DNA from: Gilvimarinus sp. DA14
GTDB taxonomy: Bacteria > Pseudomonadota > Gammaproteobacteria > Pseudomonadales > Cellvibrionaceae
DNA: 64,000 bases
NCBI RefSeq assembly: GCF_024204685.1
Contig: NZ_CP100350.1
Location: 2,086,501 to 2,150,500, forward strand
Direction of reading: 5' to 3'
The notes beneath the pieces are model-generated. The model saw only the letters and a program-made list of their open reading frames with translations. It did not search any database and was not told where the DNA came from. Below are positions 54,727 to 64,000 of the stretch, piece after piece. Numbering within the stretch: position 1 is the stretch's first letter; each line of letters opens with the position of its first letter. The position numbers and the translations under genes were made by a program.

Positions 54727-55296
54727 ATGCGAGCCCGAAGCTTTTGGACTTTTTTCAGCTTTGAAGCAGCCCTGGGTTTGGTGGGTATAGCCGGATTAAT
54801 GCTGGCAGGATTGGCACTACCGGTGATTTGGCCCGTATCACTTATCGATATTAGCTGGGGCATTGGCGCCGCACTCTTAACCTATTTGGGTTGGTGCGTA
54901 ACCTTAATCCTCTGCAAGCCACTGCAAAACATGCTGGCACCCCACCTCATGCAATTGCGCCACCTGTTTAAAGGCGCCCACCTATGGCAGCTGGTGTTGA
55001 TCAGTATCGCCGCCGGTTTTGGCGAAGAGCTACTCTTTCGCGCTTTTTTACAGCACACCATTGGCCATTACTGGGGCGATGCGGTCGCAATCTGCATCGC
55101 CGCCTTTGTATTTGCTGCGTTGCACTTTTTGTCTGTGGTGTATTTTGCAGTAAGCCTGGTGATGGGGCTGGCCTTTGGACTGGTATACGCCATTAGCGAC
55201 AGCTTACTATTAGTGGCAGTATGGCATGGTCTGTATGATTTTATAGCCTTGGTGGCTTTGCTTTATCGCCCCCGCCTACTGGGGTTAACAACCTAA
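54727..55296 (+). CDS. CPBP-family intramembrane metalloprotease
   Basis: A 189-residue membrane protein from the ATG at 54727. The CPBP (CAAX protease/bacteriocin-processing) motifs are present: GFGEELLFRAFL (EExxxR), FAALHFLSV (FxxxH) and VAVWHGLYDFI (HxxxD/N-like). Five or six hydrophobic helices. A longer in-frame read-through upstream overlaps the divergent esterase and is rejected. Members cleave membrane peptides or modify prenylated ones; the target is unknown. Confidence 0.85.
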   Translation: MRARSFWTFFSFEAALGLVGIAGLMLAGLALPVIWPVSLIDISWGIGAALLTYLGWCVTLILCKPLQNMLAPHLMQLRHLFKGAHLWQLVLISIAAGFGEELLFRAFLQHTIGHYWGDAVAICIAAFVFAALHFLSVVYFAVSLVMGLAFGLVYAISDSLLLVAVWHGLYDFIALVALLYRPRLLGLTT

Positions 55297-55362
55297 ATGG
55301 CACAGTGGCAACAGCCTTGCCAGGATGCTACAACTGCGTAATAACTTAGCGAGAGGCAGGCT

Positions 55363-55605
55363 ATGAAAAAGCTCGACAACGAAAAAGAACTGTTTAAAAA
55401 GGCCTTAAAGGTGGGGGGAAGTTACGCAGAAAAACGCGGCGCGGCAAAGTTTGAAGCTACCGATTCAGTCGCGGACCGGGCGCTGTATATCTACCGCCTG
55501 TTGGCACACGACAAGTTAATTCAGCCTCTGCCCGAAGATCAGGTATCGCAGAAAACCATCCAACATAAACTGGCCCTGTGGGCCTCGCGCCTGCCATCAT
55601 CTTAA
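55363..55605 (+). CDS. Small DUF5062-like protein
   Basis: An 80-residue helical, soluble protein: MKKLDNEKELFKKALKVGGSYAEKRGAAKFEATDSVADRALYIYRLLAHDKLIQPLPEDQ...HKLALWASRL. This matches the DUF5062 pattern of marine gammaproteobacteria. Function is unknown. GAGG lies before the ATG. Convergent with the cupin gene. Confidence 0.8.
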   Translation: MKKLDNEKELFKKALKVGGSYAEKRGAAKFEATDSVADRALYIYRLLAHDKLIQPLPEDQVSQKTIQHKLALWASRLPSS

Positions 55606-55639
55606 AACCTGGCGCAATAGCAATAGATAGACGCCCACC

Positions 55640-55975
55640 TCACGCGGCAAAAAACACCGCCAGCCAAACCGAGTGTTCATCGGCCAGGGTTCCCTCCACC
55701 CGGTGTTTTTCCCCGGCGGGGATAAACACGTAATCACCCGGAGCGAGAGCTTCTTCACGGCCTGAAGCCCAGCGCAACAGAGCGCCACCCGTGAGTAGAA
55801 TCACCCACTCGTGCTCCTCTTGCTGGTACCAAAAGTCGGGCTCAGAGGCGTGGCCATAGGACACTATCCGCTCGATTCGAAGGTTTTTTGCGTCCAGTAA
55901 GCGGGTGCTTAGCTCCTGCGGTAACTGGGCGGGGATATCGGCGAACAAATTGGCAATGTCGGTGGAGTGGTTCAC
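55640..55975 (-). CDS. Small cupin-domain protein
   Basis: A 111-residue single cupin fold: DFWYQQEEHEWVILLTGGALLRWASGREEALAPGDYVFIPAGEKHRVEGT. The first cupin motif has His and Glu at the usual metal positions (EEHEWV) and the second has a His (EKHRV). The GTG at 55975 is preferred: it overlaps the hemY stop as GTGA, indicating coupled translation at the end of the hem operon. Function is unknown. Confidence 0.8.
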   Translation of the reverse strand: MNHSTDIANLFADIPAQLPQELSTRLLDAKNLRIERIVSYGHASEPDFWYQQEEHEWVILLTGGALLRWASGREEALAPGDYVFIPAGEKHRVEGTLADEHSVWLAVFFAA

Positions 55976-57198
55976 TGCAGTGCCAGCTCGCGCTGCGAGT
56001 TTGCCAAATGATGCAAAGCCTCGCGGTACACCGCCGCGCTCTTTTCCGGCTCGCCCAGCTGTTCCAGCAACTGCCCCAGCTCCAGATACACATCCGCCAG
56101 GGGACACATATCCAAGGACTCACGGAAATAATCTTTGGCTTTGCCCCACAGTTGGTTGCGCACACAAATACGCCCCAGTGCCGCCAACAGCACTGCATCA
56201 GCATCGTGTTGGCGCGACCAGGCGGTAGCGGTTTTTAACTGCGCCTTGGCGTTACTGACATTGGTGCGCCCGTATAGCTCAACCCACTCTTCCTGCCAGT
56301 TTTTTTGCAGTGCCTTGGCCAGCATAGGCTCGGCCTCTTCATCACACCCCAAGCGCAACAGCACCGCGGCAAATCCTGCCATCAGCTCGGGCTCTTTTTG
56401 CAAAGGCGCTGGCACCCGCGCCCAAATTTCATCCAGTGCGGCCTTGCTTGCCTCTCTATCGGGCTGCTTTTTGTGTCGCTTCTCTAGCAGCTGAAGGTGG
56501 CGCAAATAGACTTTTACCTCCAGCGTACGCAGGTCTTCGGCGCTGCGCACCTGAAGTTGACGCAAACTCGGCAGCAACTCTTCCAACGCCTCTATATCGT
56601 CCAGCTCCCAGTACACATTGGCGAGTAAATCGAGCACCACAGGATGCTCGGGGGCGCTGCGTTTAATGCGCTTTAATGTGGCCAGACACTGCTCGTAACG
56701 CTGGCTGCCCAACTGCATCCGCGCCTGAGTTAACGCCACCGCCAATTCACTGCTCTCACGACTTTTTTCCGCCTTGTGCAGCAAATCCAACGCGCCCGAG
56801 AAATCTTTTAACTCGTAGGAGCAGCGCGCGGCGGCGAGGTAATTGACCAAAGGGTTCACGGATTTGTCCGCTGACTTGACCAATTTTTTGCGCGCCACCA
56901 GCCAGTTGCCCTCGATAAAATCCACCAGTGCCGCCATGGTCTGTGATTGCGCCCGCGCGGAATGCCGGCGCCCGCCTGCAATTACCCGAGTCACTTTGCG
57001 GCCACCTTGCAGCAAGCGCCAGATAAGGTAAATGGCAAACCCCAGCAATAATGCAAAGGCCAGTGCAGTCCACACACTCATCTCGACGGTGGTGGAACCA
57101 TAGGCGAGCAGCACATAGCCACTGTCGTGACGCATAAGCTGGAACACCAAAGCGCCCAGCAGCATAAATAGCAGCAGCAGAATCAGGCGTTTTTTCAT
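55972..57198 (-). CDS. hemY: HemY-type protein of the haem operon
   Basis: A 408-residue inner-membrane protein with two N-terminal helices (KKRLILLLLFMLLGALVFQLM and MSVWTALAFALLLGFAIYLIWRLL) and a periplasmic or cytosolic TPR-like helical region (ARKKLVKSADKSVNPLVNYLAAARCSYELKDFSGALDLLHKAEKS and further repeats). It matches the gammaproteobacterial HemY family, encoded after hemX, whose biochemical role is unclear and which is not the protoporphyrinogen oxidase of the same name. It overlaps hemX by ATGA. Confidence 0.93.
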   Translation of the reverse strand: MKKRLILLLLFMLLGALVFQLMRHDSGYVLLAYGSTTVEMSVWTALAFALLLGFAIYLIWRLLQGGRKVTRVIAGGRRHSARAQSQTMAALVDFIEGNWLVARKKLVKSADKSVNPLVNYLAAARCSYELKDFSGALDLLHKAEKSRESSELAVALTQARMQLGSQRYEQCLATLKRIKRSAPEHPVVLDLLANVYWELDDIEALEELLPSLRQLQVRSAEDLRTLEVKVYLRHLQLLEKRHKKQPDREASKAALDEIWARVPAPLQKEPELMAGFAAVLLRLGCDEEAEPMLAKALQKNWQEEWVELYGRTNVSNAKAQLKTATAWSRQHDADAVLLAALGRICVRNQLWGKAKDYFRESLDMCPLADVYLELGQLLEQLGEPEKSAAVYREALHHLANSQRELALQ

Positions 57199-58367
57199 GG
57201 CGTCTGACCTCCGGATACTTTATGCAACCGGTCGATATAATCTTGCAGCTGTTGCTGGGCGGCGCTGATATCGGGTACTTCGACTTTAATCGCCAGCTCA
57301 TCGAGCTTTTGCAATTCATCGCTCACGACTTGGGTCTGAGCATTGCGGGAGAAATATTTCTGCAGCCAGTCCTGCGCCCGCTCCAGGCTCTGGTGGTACA
57401 CCCGGGACTCCTCGCGCAGCAGCGCAATTTGTGCCTGCTCCAGCATCAACTGTAAGTTCTGGCGTAAAAACCAGGCCTGCTCTGGCCCAAGCAAGGGCTC
57501 TACCGGCTCGGCGTGATTGTTGACCCGAACCAGTGACCCCAGCGTTTGCAGGCCGCGCATCACGCTGGCCTTAACCCGGGCCCAAGCTCCCGCTTCGGCG
57601 GCTGGATCTTGCACCTGCGCTTCGGTGGCGACCGGCAACTGGCGCTGGAACGACTGCAACAGCGGAAGCTGTGACACTTGATCAATCAGAGCCTGAAGCT
57701 GCAAATAGATGCCCTCGCGATCCACCGGCTCCACCATTTTAAGTTCGGTCATCTCCTGGCTAAGTGCCTGGCGAATGGCAAATAAGCCTGGGTCGTCCTG
57801 CTCTTTGATAATTTTATCGGCCGCCTGAGCCAGGGCCAGGGCTTCAGAACTGTTGTGTTCCACCAGCACTTTTTGATTGGCCAGACGCAATAAAAAAGCC
57901 GCTTCAGCTAATTTCCAATCGTCTCGTGAGGTATCGGCCATGGCGTCGAGCCGGCTTTGTACCGAACCCACATCCGCCGCCAGCGAGCGCACCAACTGGG
58001 GGTCAATTTCAGCATTGGCAAGCTGCTCCAGGCGCCGACTCAGGGTGTTGTTCTGTTGCTGCAATTCGGCCAGCTGACGCTCTAAGGGGCCTGCATCGAA
58101 AGGGGGCGGCGCTTCCACCGGGGCGGGAAGCTCGCGCGCCTGCAAAGCTTGTAGTTGCTGCCACATCTGCCAGCCGTACCAGCCACCGGCAACGGCCGCA
58201 GCCAATAACAGCAGCAGACAAAACCACGCCAGCCCCGCACCACCGGTCTTACGCGCCGGTTTTTGCGCCGATTTATGCTCGGCCTCTGAGCGGTCTTGTT
58301 CGGCGGGCACTGATTCGCCCTGCGATTGTGTCTCTTGCTCGGGGTGTTCGGCGGGTGTCTCTGACAT
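57195..58367 (-). CDS. hemX: HemX-type protein of the haem operon
   Basis: A 390-residue protein. An acidic N-terminal tail (1-42) is followed by one membrane helix (GLAWFCLLLLLAAAVAGGWYGW), a coiled coil (about 95-135) and a helical periplasmic domain with WKLAEAAFLLRLANQKVLVEHNSSEALALAQAADKII. This is the HemX family, often labelled uroporphyrin-III C-methyltransferase-like without proof. AGGAG precedes the ATG. It lies 14 nt after hemD. Confidence 0.93.
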   Translation of the reverse strand: MSETPAEHPEQETQSQGESVPAEQDRSEAEHKSAQKPARKTGGAGLAWFCLLLLLAAAVAGGWYGWQMWQQLQALQARELPAPVEAPPPFDAGPLERQLAELQQQNNTLSRRLEQLANAEIDPQLVRSLAADVGSVQSRLDAMADTSRDDWKLAEAAFLLRLANQKVLVEHNSSEALALAQAADKIIKEQDDPGLFAIRQALSQEMTELKMVEPVDREGIYLQLQALIDQVSQLPLLQSFQRQLPVATEAQVQDPAAEAGAWARVKASVMRGLQTLGSLVRVNNHAEPVEPLLGPEQAWFLRQNLQLMLEQAQIALLREESRVYHQSLERAQDWLQKYFSRNAQTQVVSDELQKLDELAIKVEVPDISAAQQQLQDYIDRLHKVSGGQTP

Positions 58368-58381
58368 GAGTAATTCTCCTG

Positions 58382-59170
58382 CTACGCCAGTTTTTGGCGG
58401 TAAGCCTGTAGCTGTTCCAACATCGCCTTATTGCCCGCGTTGCGGGCCTGCAGCACTTTGGTAAATCCGAACTCGCGCGCTTGGGCGGCCACTCGCTCGC
58501 CCGGCACCAGTAGGGTTAAATCTAGCAAACGCGCACCCTTCCCCCCACGCTCGGCCAGCTCGCATAAGTTCGCGAGGCTTTCGCCACTGTGAACTGTCAC
58601 CAGATCGGCGGGACCTGCGACCTCAAGCCAGCGCTGCAGAGGCGCTTCGCTGACGTCGACGAGCACCCGATGGTAGAGCTCGCAGTGGTGCACGGCGGCG
58701 CCGCGCTCCTCTAAGGTGCGGCTGATCAGTTCGCGCCCGCCGCAGCCCCGGAAAATAACAATTTTCTCTCCCGCTACATCTTGCAGGTCGGGCTCGGCAA
58801 GCAGGTTTTCACTGTTCATTGCGGAATTGTCATCGCCCAGCGCACGCACGGGAATATCCGCCTCGGCCAAGGCTTCTGCAGTGGCGCGCCCGACCGCAAA
58901 ACAGTCCACCCCCACCGGCCACTGCGGCCAGTAATCATCCAGCCACTGGCTGGCATAATAGGCGGCGTTGCGACTCACAAACAGCGCTTTCTGATACTGA
59001 TCAAAATCCAGAATAACCGACTTGATCGCCTGCAACTGTTGCTCGACGCTAACAGGCTCAATCGCCATTACGCTGATCACATCCGCCACATAGCCCTGCC
59101 CGGCCAGCCACTGCTGCCATTGTTGGGCCGCAGGCTGGGGGCGGGTAATAAGCAGGCGCCAGTGACTCAT
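58382..59170 (-). CDS. hemD: Uroporphyrinogen-III synthase
   Basis: A 262-residue enzyme that closes and inverts ring D of hydroxymethylbilane to uroporphyrinogen III. The two-lobed family is weakly conserved; seen here are [17 protein letters not shown], the [16 protein letters not shown] stretch, [12 protein letters not shown] and [14 protein letters not shown]. It overlaps hemC by 4 bases and sits before hemX, which confirms the call. Confidence 0.94.
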   Translation of the reverse strand: MSHWRLLITRPQPAAQQWQQWLAGQGYVADVISVMAIEPVSVEQQLQAIKSVILDFDQYQKALFVSRNAAYYASQWLDDYWPQWPVGVDCFAVGRATAEALAEADIPVRALGDDNSAMNSENLLAEPDLQDVAGEKIVIFRGCGGRELISRTLEERGAAVHHCELYHRVLVDVSEAPLQRWLEVAGPADLVTVHSGESLANLCELAERGGKGARLLDLTLLVPGERVAAQAREFGFTKVLQARNAGNKAMLEQLQAYRQKLA

Positions 59171-60114
59171 TGCAGCTCGCGACCATACACTTCGGCAAGA
59201 ATTTTATCGGCGCCAGCTGCCAGCAAACGCTCGGCCATCGCTATGCCCATGGCCTCAGCACTTTGCTCGGGACCTCGGTCTTCTTCGTACAATAGAGTCG
59301 AACCATCCACCGCGCCGACCAGACCGCGCAGCCATAGCTGGTCGTTTTCGCGCACCGCATAACAGGCAATAGGCACCTGACAACCACCTTCAAGACGGCG
59401 ATTCATGGCGCGCTCGGCCTCGACACAGACGGCGGTGGGGGCATGATGCAAAGGCGCGAGCAACTCGTGTAGCTCGGTGTCATCGGTGCGGCATTCAATT
59501 CCCACCGCGCCCTGCCCACCGGCAGGCAAACTCACTTCGGGCGCCATAAAGCTGGCAATACGCTGCTGCAACTGCAGGCGAATCAGCCCGGCGCTGGCGA
59601 GGATAATGGCGTCGAACTCGCCGTCGTCCAGCTTTTTTAGCCGGGTTTGCACATTACCGCGCAAAAAGTTAACGGTTAGATCTGGCCGAGCCGCGAGCAC
59701 TTGGCACTGACGTCGCAAACTGGAAGTACCCACCACGCTGCCCTCCGGCAGTGCATCAAGGGTGTTAAATTTATTGCTGACAAAAGCGTCGCGCGGATCT
59801 TCGCGCTCGCAGATAACGGCCAGGCCCAGCCCCTCAGGAAACTCCATGGGCACATCTTTCATAGAGTGCACGGCAATATCGGCCTCATCGGCCAGCATGG
59901 CCTGTTCCAGCTCTTTTACGAACAAGCCTTTGCCGCCCACCTTGGCCAAGGGCACATCGAGAATCTTGTCGCCGCGGCTGGTAAGGGGCACCAGTTCAAC
60001 GGCAAGCCCTGGGTGATGTTTTTCCAGCTCGGCTTTTACATATTCCGCCTGCCACAGGGCCAACAGGCTTTTGCGTGTGGCAATACGTATGGTGCGATGA
60101 ATAGGCTGGCTCAT
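59167..60114 (-). CDS. hemC: Porphobilinogen deaminase (hydroxymethylbilane synthase)
   Basis: A 315-residue enzyme that joins four porphobilinogen units. The dipyrromethane cofactor Cys is Cys245 in [10 protein letters not shown]. Other landmarks are [44 protein letters not shown] and [16 protein letters not shown] precedes the ATG. First gene of the hemC-hemD-hemX-hemY-cupin run, directly after algR. Confidence 0.97.
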   Translation of the reverse strand: MSQPIHRTIRIATRKSLLALWQAEYVKAELEKHHPGLAVELVPLTSRGDKILDVPLAKVGGKGLFVKELEQAMLADEADIAVHSMKDVPMEFPEGLGLAVICEREDPRDAFVSNKFNTLDALPEGSVVGTSSLRRQCQVLAARPDLTVNFLRGNVQTRLKKLDDGEFDAIILASAGLIRLQLQQRIASFMAPEVSLPAGGQGAVGIECRTDDTELHELLAPLHHAPTAVCVEAERAMNRRLEGGCQVPIACYAVRENDQLWLRGLVGAVDGSTLLYEEDRGPEQSAEAMGIAMAERLLAAGADKILAEVYGRELQ

Positions 60115-60167
60115 AAATCTCCCGCGGGCATGTAAAAGGTCACCATGATAGCAAAGCCCGGGCGCCG

Positions 60168-60905
60168 CTACAGGCTCTGCAATAGAGCTTTTACCGCACC
60201 CGCGTGGCGGCGACTGACAGACGGGCGCTGCTCCATGTCCGTGAGGCGTAGGCAGTAGCCCCCCTCCGGATTGCGCTCCAAGGCGCGAATATGCTCTATC
60301 ACCACCAGCGCATTGCGGTGCACTCTTACCACCCGATCGCCCAGCATTTGTTCCAGCTCTTTGAGTGAGTTATCCAACAGGTGCTGGCCCGAAGTGTGAT
60401 AGACAGTGACATACTTTTGATCGGCAAGGAAAAAGCGCACTTCGCTCAGCGGGATACGCTCTACGCCGCGGTGCGTTTTGGCGGTAATACTGAGCGGGGC
60501 AGACTTGGGCCCGGTCGCCGCGCGCTGCAGCTTGTTGGGCTTGGCGGCTTGACGCAGCGCCTCGTGCAAGTGCTCACGGCGCACCGGTTTAAGCAGATAA
60601 CCCACCGCAACTGTGGCAAATGCCTCCAGCGCATGTTCGTCAAAAGCGGTGCAGAATATTAGCGCCGGAGGATCATCCAGCTCACCGATTTGTCGCGCCG
60701 CGCTTAAGCCGTTATCACCCGGCATCTGAATATCAAGCAGGACAATATCCGGGTCGACCTGATCAATTTGCGCCAAAGCTTCAGCCGTATTCGCCGCCTC
60801 TGCGGAAACCGCGTAACCATCCAGCTCCTCAATCATGCGCACCAGTCGAGCGCGCGCCAGAGGCTCGTCATCCACAACCAGTATTTCTAACATTACATTA
60901 TCCAT
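60168..60905 (-). CDS. algR: LytTR response regulator, AlgR-like
   Basis: A 245-residue regulator with a receiver domain (1-120; DDEP acidic pocket, phospho-acceptor Asp in [11 protein letters not shown], Lys in YLLKPVRR) and a C-terminal LytTR DNA-binding domain (about 140-243, with [16 protein letters not shown] and RVHRNALV). In Pseudomonas AlgR controls alginate, type IV pili and virulence together with AlgZ/FimS. It overlaps the kinase gene by 8 bases. Gene order algZ-algR-hemC matches Pseudomonas. Confidence 0.93.
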   Translation of the reverse strand: MDNVMLEILVVDDEPLARARLVRMIEELDGYAVSAEAANTAEALAQIDQVDPDIVLLDIQMPGDNGLSAARQIGELDDPPALIFCTAFDEHALEAFATVAVGYLLKPVRREHLHEALRQAAKPNKLQRAATGPKSAPLSITAKTHRGVERIPLSEVRFFLADQKYVTVYHTSGQHLLDNSLKELEQMLGDRVVRVHRNALVVIEHIRALERNPEGGYCLRLTDMEQRPSVSRRHAGAVKALLQSL

Positions 60906-61971
60906 GGTGTTGCCTTTGCATCGCTTCAGTACAGGCTTTCAGTGCGATTCTTATACTCACTGCGAAACTTTCATCGCCACGCTCGAGCCGCAGCTCGGCA
61001 TGGTCGCCAAAATGCGCCCGCAAACGATGCTCGATGTTGGCGAGCGCCATGCGATTGCCCGGCCGCCTCGCACTCTGACCTGCCTCGGGCAAGGAATTGC
61101 TGATCATAATCGTCAGCGCACTGGTATCGGCACCCACCTTAACCGTTACCCAGCCACCTGCAGGCGATGGTTCGACACCGTGATTAATGGCATTTTCCAG
61201 CAGCGGCTGCAGTAGTAAATTAGGCAGCACCGCCACGGCGGGAAGCTCGTCAACCTGCCAAGTCAATGCCAGCCTGTCGCCGAGCCGGGCCTGCTCGATG
61301 TGCACATAACTCAAACACAGCGCCAACTCACGCTTGGCGGGAATCAGTGCGGGCTCGGCCAGACTGGCACGCAGCAAATCGCTCAAATCCTCTACCTGAC
61401 GCTCCGCCAGAGCCGGTTCTATCGCAATCAAGCTGGCAATAGAGTTCATACTGTTGAATAAAAAATGCGGCTCAATACGAGCCTGCAGAGCCTGAATCCG
61501 GGCGCGCAGCTCGGCCTGCTGTTGACGATATAAACGCTGCTGCAAATAAAGATAGCGCAGTAAAATACCGGCCAGAATCGCCGCGATCAATACATGAGTG
61601 GCCACCTGCCACCAATCGATAAAACGTCCGCCTAAGCCCTGCAGCAGCCACTGCCCTGCGACGGAAAACACAGCGGTGCAGGCCAGCACCACAGCATAAC
61701 TGCACAGCCCGGATAACACCGGACTGACGCGCGCAAGCAAGGGCCGCAAGCGACATAACACAGCGGCGCTGCCCAGCACGATCCACTGCAAAAGAAAGGA
61801 CACCAACCCCAATTGCGACCAGCTAAAACCCGCTAAACCGCCGTCAGCCAACACCAGTAGTAACGCCAAAAGCTCGGCCACAATCACTAACAACAGCAAG
61901 GCATACACACTGCACAGATTGGGCAGGCCGTCGCTGCGACTATTATTTACGCTTGCAGTGCGATCCGTCAT
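60898..61971 (-). CDS. algZ: LytS/AlgZ-type sensor histidine kinase
   Basis: A 357-residue membrane kinase with four hydrophobic segments (about 20-135), a helical linker and the His_kinase (PF06580-type) motif EPHFLFNSMNSIASLI with the phospho-acceptor His. The N-box is LLQPLLENAINHGVEP. The glycine-rich ATP loop is less regular (PGNRMALANIEHRL), as in AlgZ/FimS proteins. AAAGGA precedes the ATG. Divergent from argH with 123 bp between them. Confidence 0.92.
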   Translation of the reverse strand: MTDRTASVNNSRSDGLPNLCSVYALLLLVIVAELLALLLVLADGGLAGFSWSQLGLVSFLLQWIVLGSAAVLCRLRPLLARVSPVLSGLCSYAVVLACTAVFSVAGQWLLQGLGGRFIDWWQVATHVLIAAILAGILLRYLYLQQRLYRQQQAELRARIQALQARIEPHFLFNSMNSIASLIAIEPALAERQVEDLSDLLRASLAEPALIPAKRELALCLSYVHIEQARLGDRLALTWQVDELPAVAVLPNLLLQPLLENAINHGVEPSPAGGWVTVKVGADTSALTIMISNSLPEAGQSARRPGNRMALANIEHRLRAHFGDHAELRLERGDESFAVSIRIALKACTEAMQRQHHG

Positions 61972-62008
61972 TTGTCCTTTGTCAGCCCCTTTACCGCCTG
62001 TTATTGGC

Positions 62009-62014
62009 TATAAT
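62009..62014 (+). promoter_or_regulatory. Possible -10 element of the argH promoter
   Basis: A perfect TATAAT lies 80 nt before the argH ATG in the algZ-argH divergent gap. No good -35 is at standard spacing, so this is tentative. Confidence 0.35.
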
Positions 62015-62094
62015 GCCGCCACTTTGTATTTTATCGGCACTGGTGTTCACAGCAACTGGCGCCAGCGCCAACCACTATAGCCGCGAGAGAGACT

Positions 62095-63486
62095 ATGAGC
62101 GAACAAGATCAGACCGCCAAACCCTGGGGTGGCCGTTTTAGCGAAGCCACCGATGCTTTTGTGGAGCGCTTTACCGCATCTATCGGATTTGACTGGCGAC
62201 TGTATCACCACGACATAAACGGTTCTATTGCCCACGCCACAATGCTGGAAAAAGTCGGTGTCCTGAGCGCCGCCGAAAAAGACCAAATTATCACCGGGCT
62301 GGAAGAAATTCGCGCCGACATAGACGCGGGCAAATTCAACTGGTCGGTTACCCTCGAAGATGTGCACATGAACATCGAGGCGGCTCTGACCGAAAAAATA
62401 GGCATTACCGGCAAAAAACTGCACACGGGCCGCTCGCGCAACGATCAGGTAGCGACCGATATACGCCTGTACCTGCGCGACGAGATCGACACCATCGCCG
62501 GCGAGCTAAAGCGCCTGCAAAGCGGGATTTTGGACATAGCCGAGCGCGAAGCCGACACCATAATGCCCGGCTTCACCCACCTGCAAACCGCGCAACCGGT
62601 AACCTTTGGCCACCATTTGCTGGCCTGGTTTGAAATGCTGACCCGCGATGCCGGTCGCCTGGCCGACTGCCGCGCGCGCCTGAACCAATCGCCCCTGGGA
62701 GCAGCCGCACTGGCGGGAACCACCTACCCCATTGATCGCGCCCTTACCGCCGAGCTACTGGGGTTTGATAAGCCTACTAACAACAGCCTGGACTCGGTGT
62801 CGGATCGCGACTTTGCCATTGAGTTCTGCGCCTTTGCCAGCATCTTGCTGACGCACCTGTCCCGCGCCAGTGAAGAGCTGGTACTGTGGACCAGCGCGCA
62901 ATTTGATTTCATTGATCTGCCCGATCGCTTCTGCACTGGCTCATCCATCATGCCGCAAAAGAAAAATCCGGATGTACCCGAACTGGTGCGCGGTAAAACC
63001 GGCCGGGTCAACGGCCATCTGATCAGCCTGCTGACGCTAATGAAGTCACAGCCGCTGGCCTACAACAAAGACAACCAAGAGGACAAAGAGCCGCTGTTCG
63101 ATGCTATCGACACCGTCAAAGACTGCCTGCGCGCCTTTGCCGACATGGTGCCGGCCATTACCGCCCGCAAAGACAATATGTACGAGGCGGCACGCCGCGG
63201 TTTCTCCACCGCCACCGATCTGGCCGACTACTTGGTTCGCAAAGGTATGCCTTTCCGCGATGCTCACGAGGTCGTGGGGAAATCCGTCGCATACGGTATT
63301 GAAAGCGGGAAAGACTTATCGGAAATGAGCTTGCAAGAGCTGCAGCAGTTCTCCGATACCATTGCCGCCGACGTGTTTGAGGTACTGACATTGGAAGGCT
63401 CTGTGGCTGCACGCGACCACACCGGCGGAACCGCCCCCAAACAAGTCAAGGCCGCCGTTGCGCGCGCCCGCGCCGAGCTCGGCTAA
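62095..63486 (+). CDS. argH: Argininosuccinate lyase
   Basis: A 463-residue enzyme of the fumarase/aspartase superfamily; last step of arginine synthesis, splitting argininosuccinate into arginine and fumarate. Signature [24 protein letters not shown] is intact, as are [19 protein letters not shown] and [23 protein letters not shown] precedes the ATG. Divergent from algZ, an arrangement also seen in Pseudomonas. Confidence 0.97.
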   Translation: MSEQDQTAKPWGGRFSEATDAFVERFTASIGFDWRLYHHDINGSIAHATMLEKVGVLSAAEKDQIITGLEEIRADIDAGKFNWSVTLEDVHMNIEAALTEKIGITGKKLHTGRSRNDQVATDIRLYLRDEIDTIAGELKRLQSGILDIAEREADTIMPGFTHLQTAQPVTFGHHLLAWFEMLTRDAGRLADCRARLNQSPLGAAALAGTTYPIDRALTAELLGFDKPTNNSLDSVSDRDFAIEFCAFASILLTHLSRASEELVLWTSAQFDFIDLPDRFCTGSSIMPQKKNPDVPELVRGKTGRVNGHLISLLTLMKSQPLAYNKDNQEDKEPLFDAIDTVKDCLRAFADMVPAITARKDNMYEAARRGFSTATDLADYLVRKGMPFRDAHEVVGKSVAYGIESGKDLSEMSLQELQQFSDTIAADVFEVLTLEGSVAARDHTGGTAPKQVKAAVARARAELG

Positions 63487-63509
63487 GACTCTAATACTTG
63501 CCTGCATAA

Positions 63510-63541
63510 GCCCCGCCGTAGCGCTCACTGCTAGGCGGGGC
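63510..63541 (+). terminator. Hairpin after argH, probable terminator
   Basis: GCCCCGCC (63510-63517) pairs with GGCGGGGC (63534-63541), and the loop contains a further TAGC/GCTA pair. The following tract is pyrimidine-rich (CTCCCTTCTGTTTTT), so termination is likely but not classical. Confidence 0.6.
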
Positions 63542-63676
63542 CTCCCTTCTGTTTTTGCCGCCGCCTCTGCCCGAGTTAATTGTGTAAAGCCGCTGGAATT
63601 GTCGCCATAATTGACTATGATTATCGGTTCAACAAGAATTATTAGTCTACGCAGGCGGTAAAACACCGGGGGCCCC

Positions 63677-64000
63677 ATGCCAGGGAAAGAAAAAGCGCTA
63701 GAGGCTCGCATCGAGCAGCTGGAACAGGCGCTCGCCGCTCAATCCGGCGGCTCGCAGTCATCGGAGCAAGACCCGCTACTGCCTCATTTCGAGTTGTTAT
63801 TGGGTGATTCCAATGAAGGCAACATCCTCCTCAGCCTGCAACTTTTGGCCACCCAAATTAACTGCCCCGAGCTTGCCGTGTGGCTGGTTTCCGACCTCCT
63901 GCAACCCTGGCAACTCATTGCCCAGTCTGCCGCTTTAGAGCAGCCTCAACCGTCAGCACACGATTGCGCGACACTAAAACGCTTTGCAGCGGTACTCAAC
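63677..64000 (+). CDS. N-terminal part of an unidentified protein, cut by the window end
   Basis: The frame is open from the ATG at 63677 to the last base (108 codons, no stop). It begins MPGKEKALEARIEQLEQALAAQ, a short coiled-coil, then a Ser/Gln-rich link and a helical part (LLPHFELLLGDSNEGNILLSLQLLATQINCPELAVWLVSDLLQPW). I do not recognise the family from this fragment. The N-terminal coiled coil with a following helical domain could precede a GAF or GGDEF-type output, but nothing here proves it. The start is weakly supported (GGGGG about 5 nt upstream). Confidence 0.55.
   Translation, partial: MPGKEKALEARIEQLEQALAAQSGGSQSSEQDPLLPHFELLLGDSNEGNILLSLQLLATQINCPELAVWLVSDLLQPWQLIAQSAALEQPQPSAHDCATLKRFAAVLN

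Overview
The window reads as chromosomal DNA of a polysaccharide-degrading gammaproteobacterium, most likely a member of the Cellvibrionaceae (relatives of Cellvibrio, Saccharophagus, Teredinibacter, Simiduia). This placement is inference. It rests on two kinds of gene: (a) gammaproteobacterial housekeeping blocks in familiar order (secB-grxC-yibN divergent from gpmI-envC-ctpA-yibQ; argH divergent from algZ-algR-hemC-hemD-hemX-hemY; ppk convergent with ppx), and (b) large secreted or surface carbohydrate-active proteins with Ser-rich or thrombospondin-type linkers and several carbohydrate-binding modules. No rRNA, tRNA, CRISPR array, complete insertion sequence or prophage was seen.

Layout. 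0-5 kb: 3' part of a sulfatase, a small membrane protein, a beta-barrel-like secreted protein, an MliC-type lysozyme-inhibitor lipoprotein and a membrane diguanylate cyclase. 5.2-19.1 kb: a glycan-utilisation locus. Two paralogous membrane-anchored AraC regulators flank a 1715-residue protein that joins a GH16 beta-glucanase, carbohydrate-binding modules and a C-terminal di-haem oxidoreductase. Upstream of these on the same strand are a flavin-dependent halogenase, a JmjC/cupin_8 protein and a 1019-residue TonB-dependent receptor. A short word, close to CAAAGTGGGACG, recurs upstream of the receptor and of the GH16 gene and is a candidate regulator site. 19-33 kb: mixed accessory genes (GlsB-like, DUF3300, PhoD, aquaporin, GH26 mannanase lipoprotein, PEBP, CNNM/CBS protein, CspA, lipoproteins, TPR protein, GFA, GNAT, Sel1-like), with two MITE-like elements. 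33.0-34.0 kb is gene-free and rich in inverted repeats.

34-42.6 kb: pgk and tkt (minus strand), divergent from a SAM-cycle operon: an ArsR-methyltransferase regulator (probably SahR) behind a perfect 24-bp palindrome, then metK, a bS23-like four-helix-bundle gene framed by inverted heptanucleotide arrays, ahcY and metF. 42.6-64 kb: a DUF4156 lipoprotein, ppk/ppx, the secB and gpmI blocks, an esterase, a CPBP protease, small conserved proteins, the hem-alg block, argH and the start of a gene that runs off the window.

The most distinctive items are the GH16-CBM-di-haem fusion with its twin regulators and recurring motif, and the bS23-like gene cassette inserted between metK and ahcY. All function calls were made by reading motifs; no database search was run.
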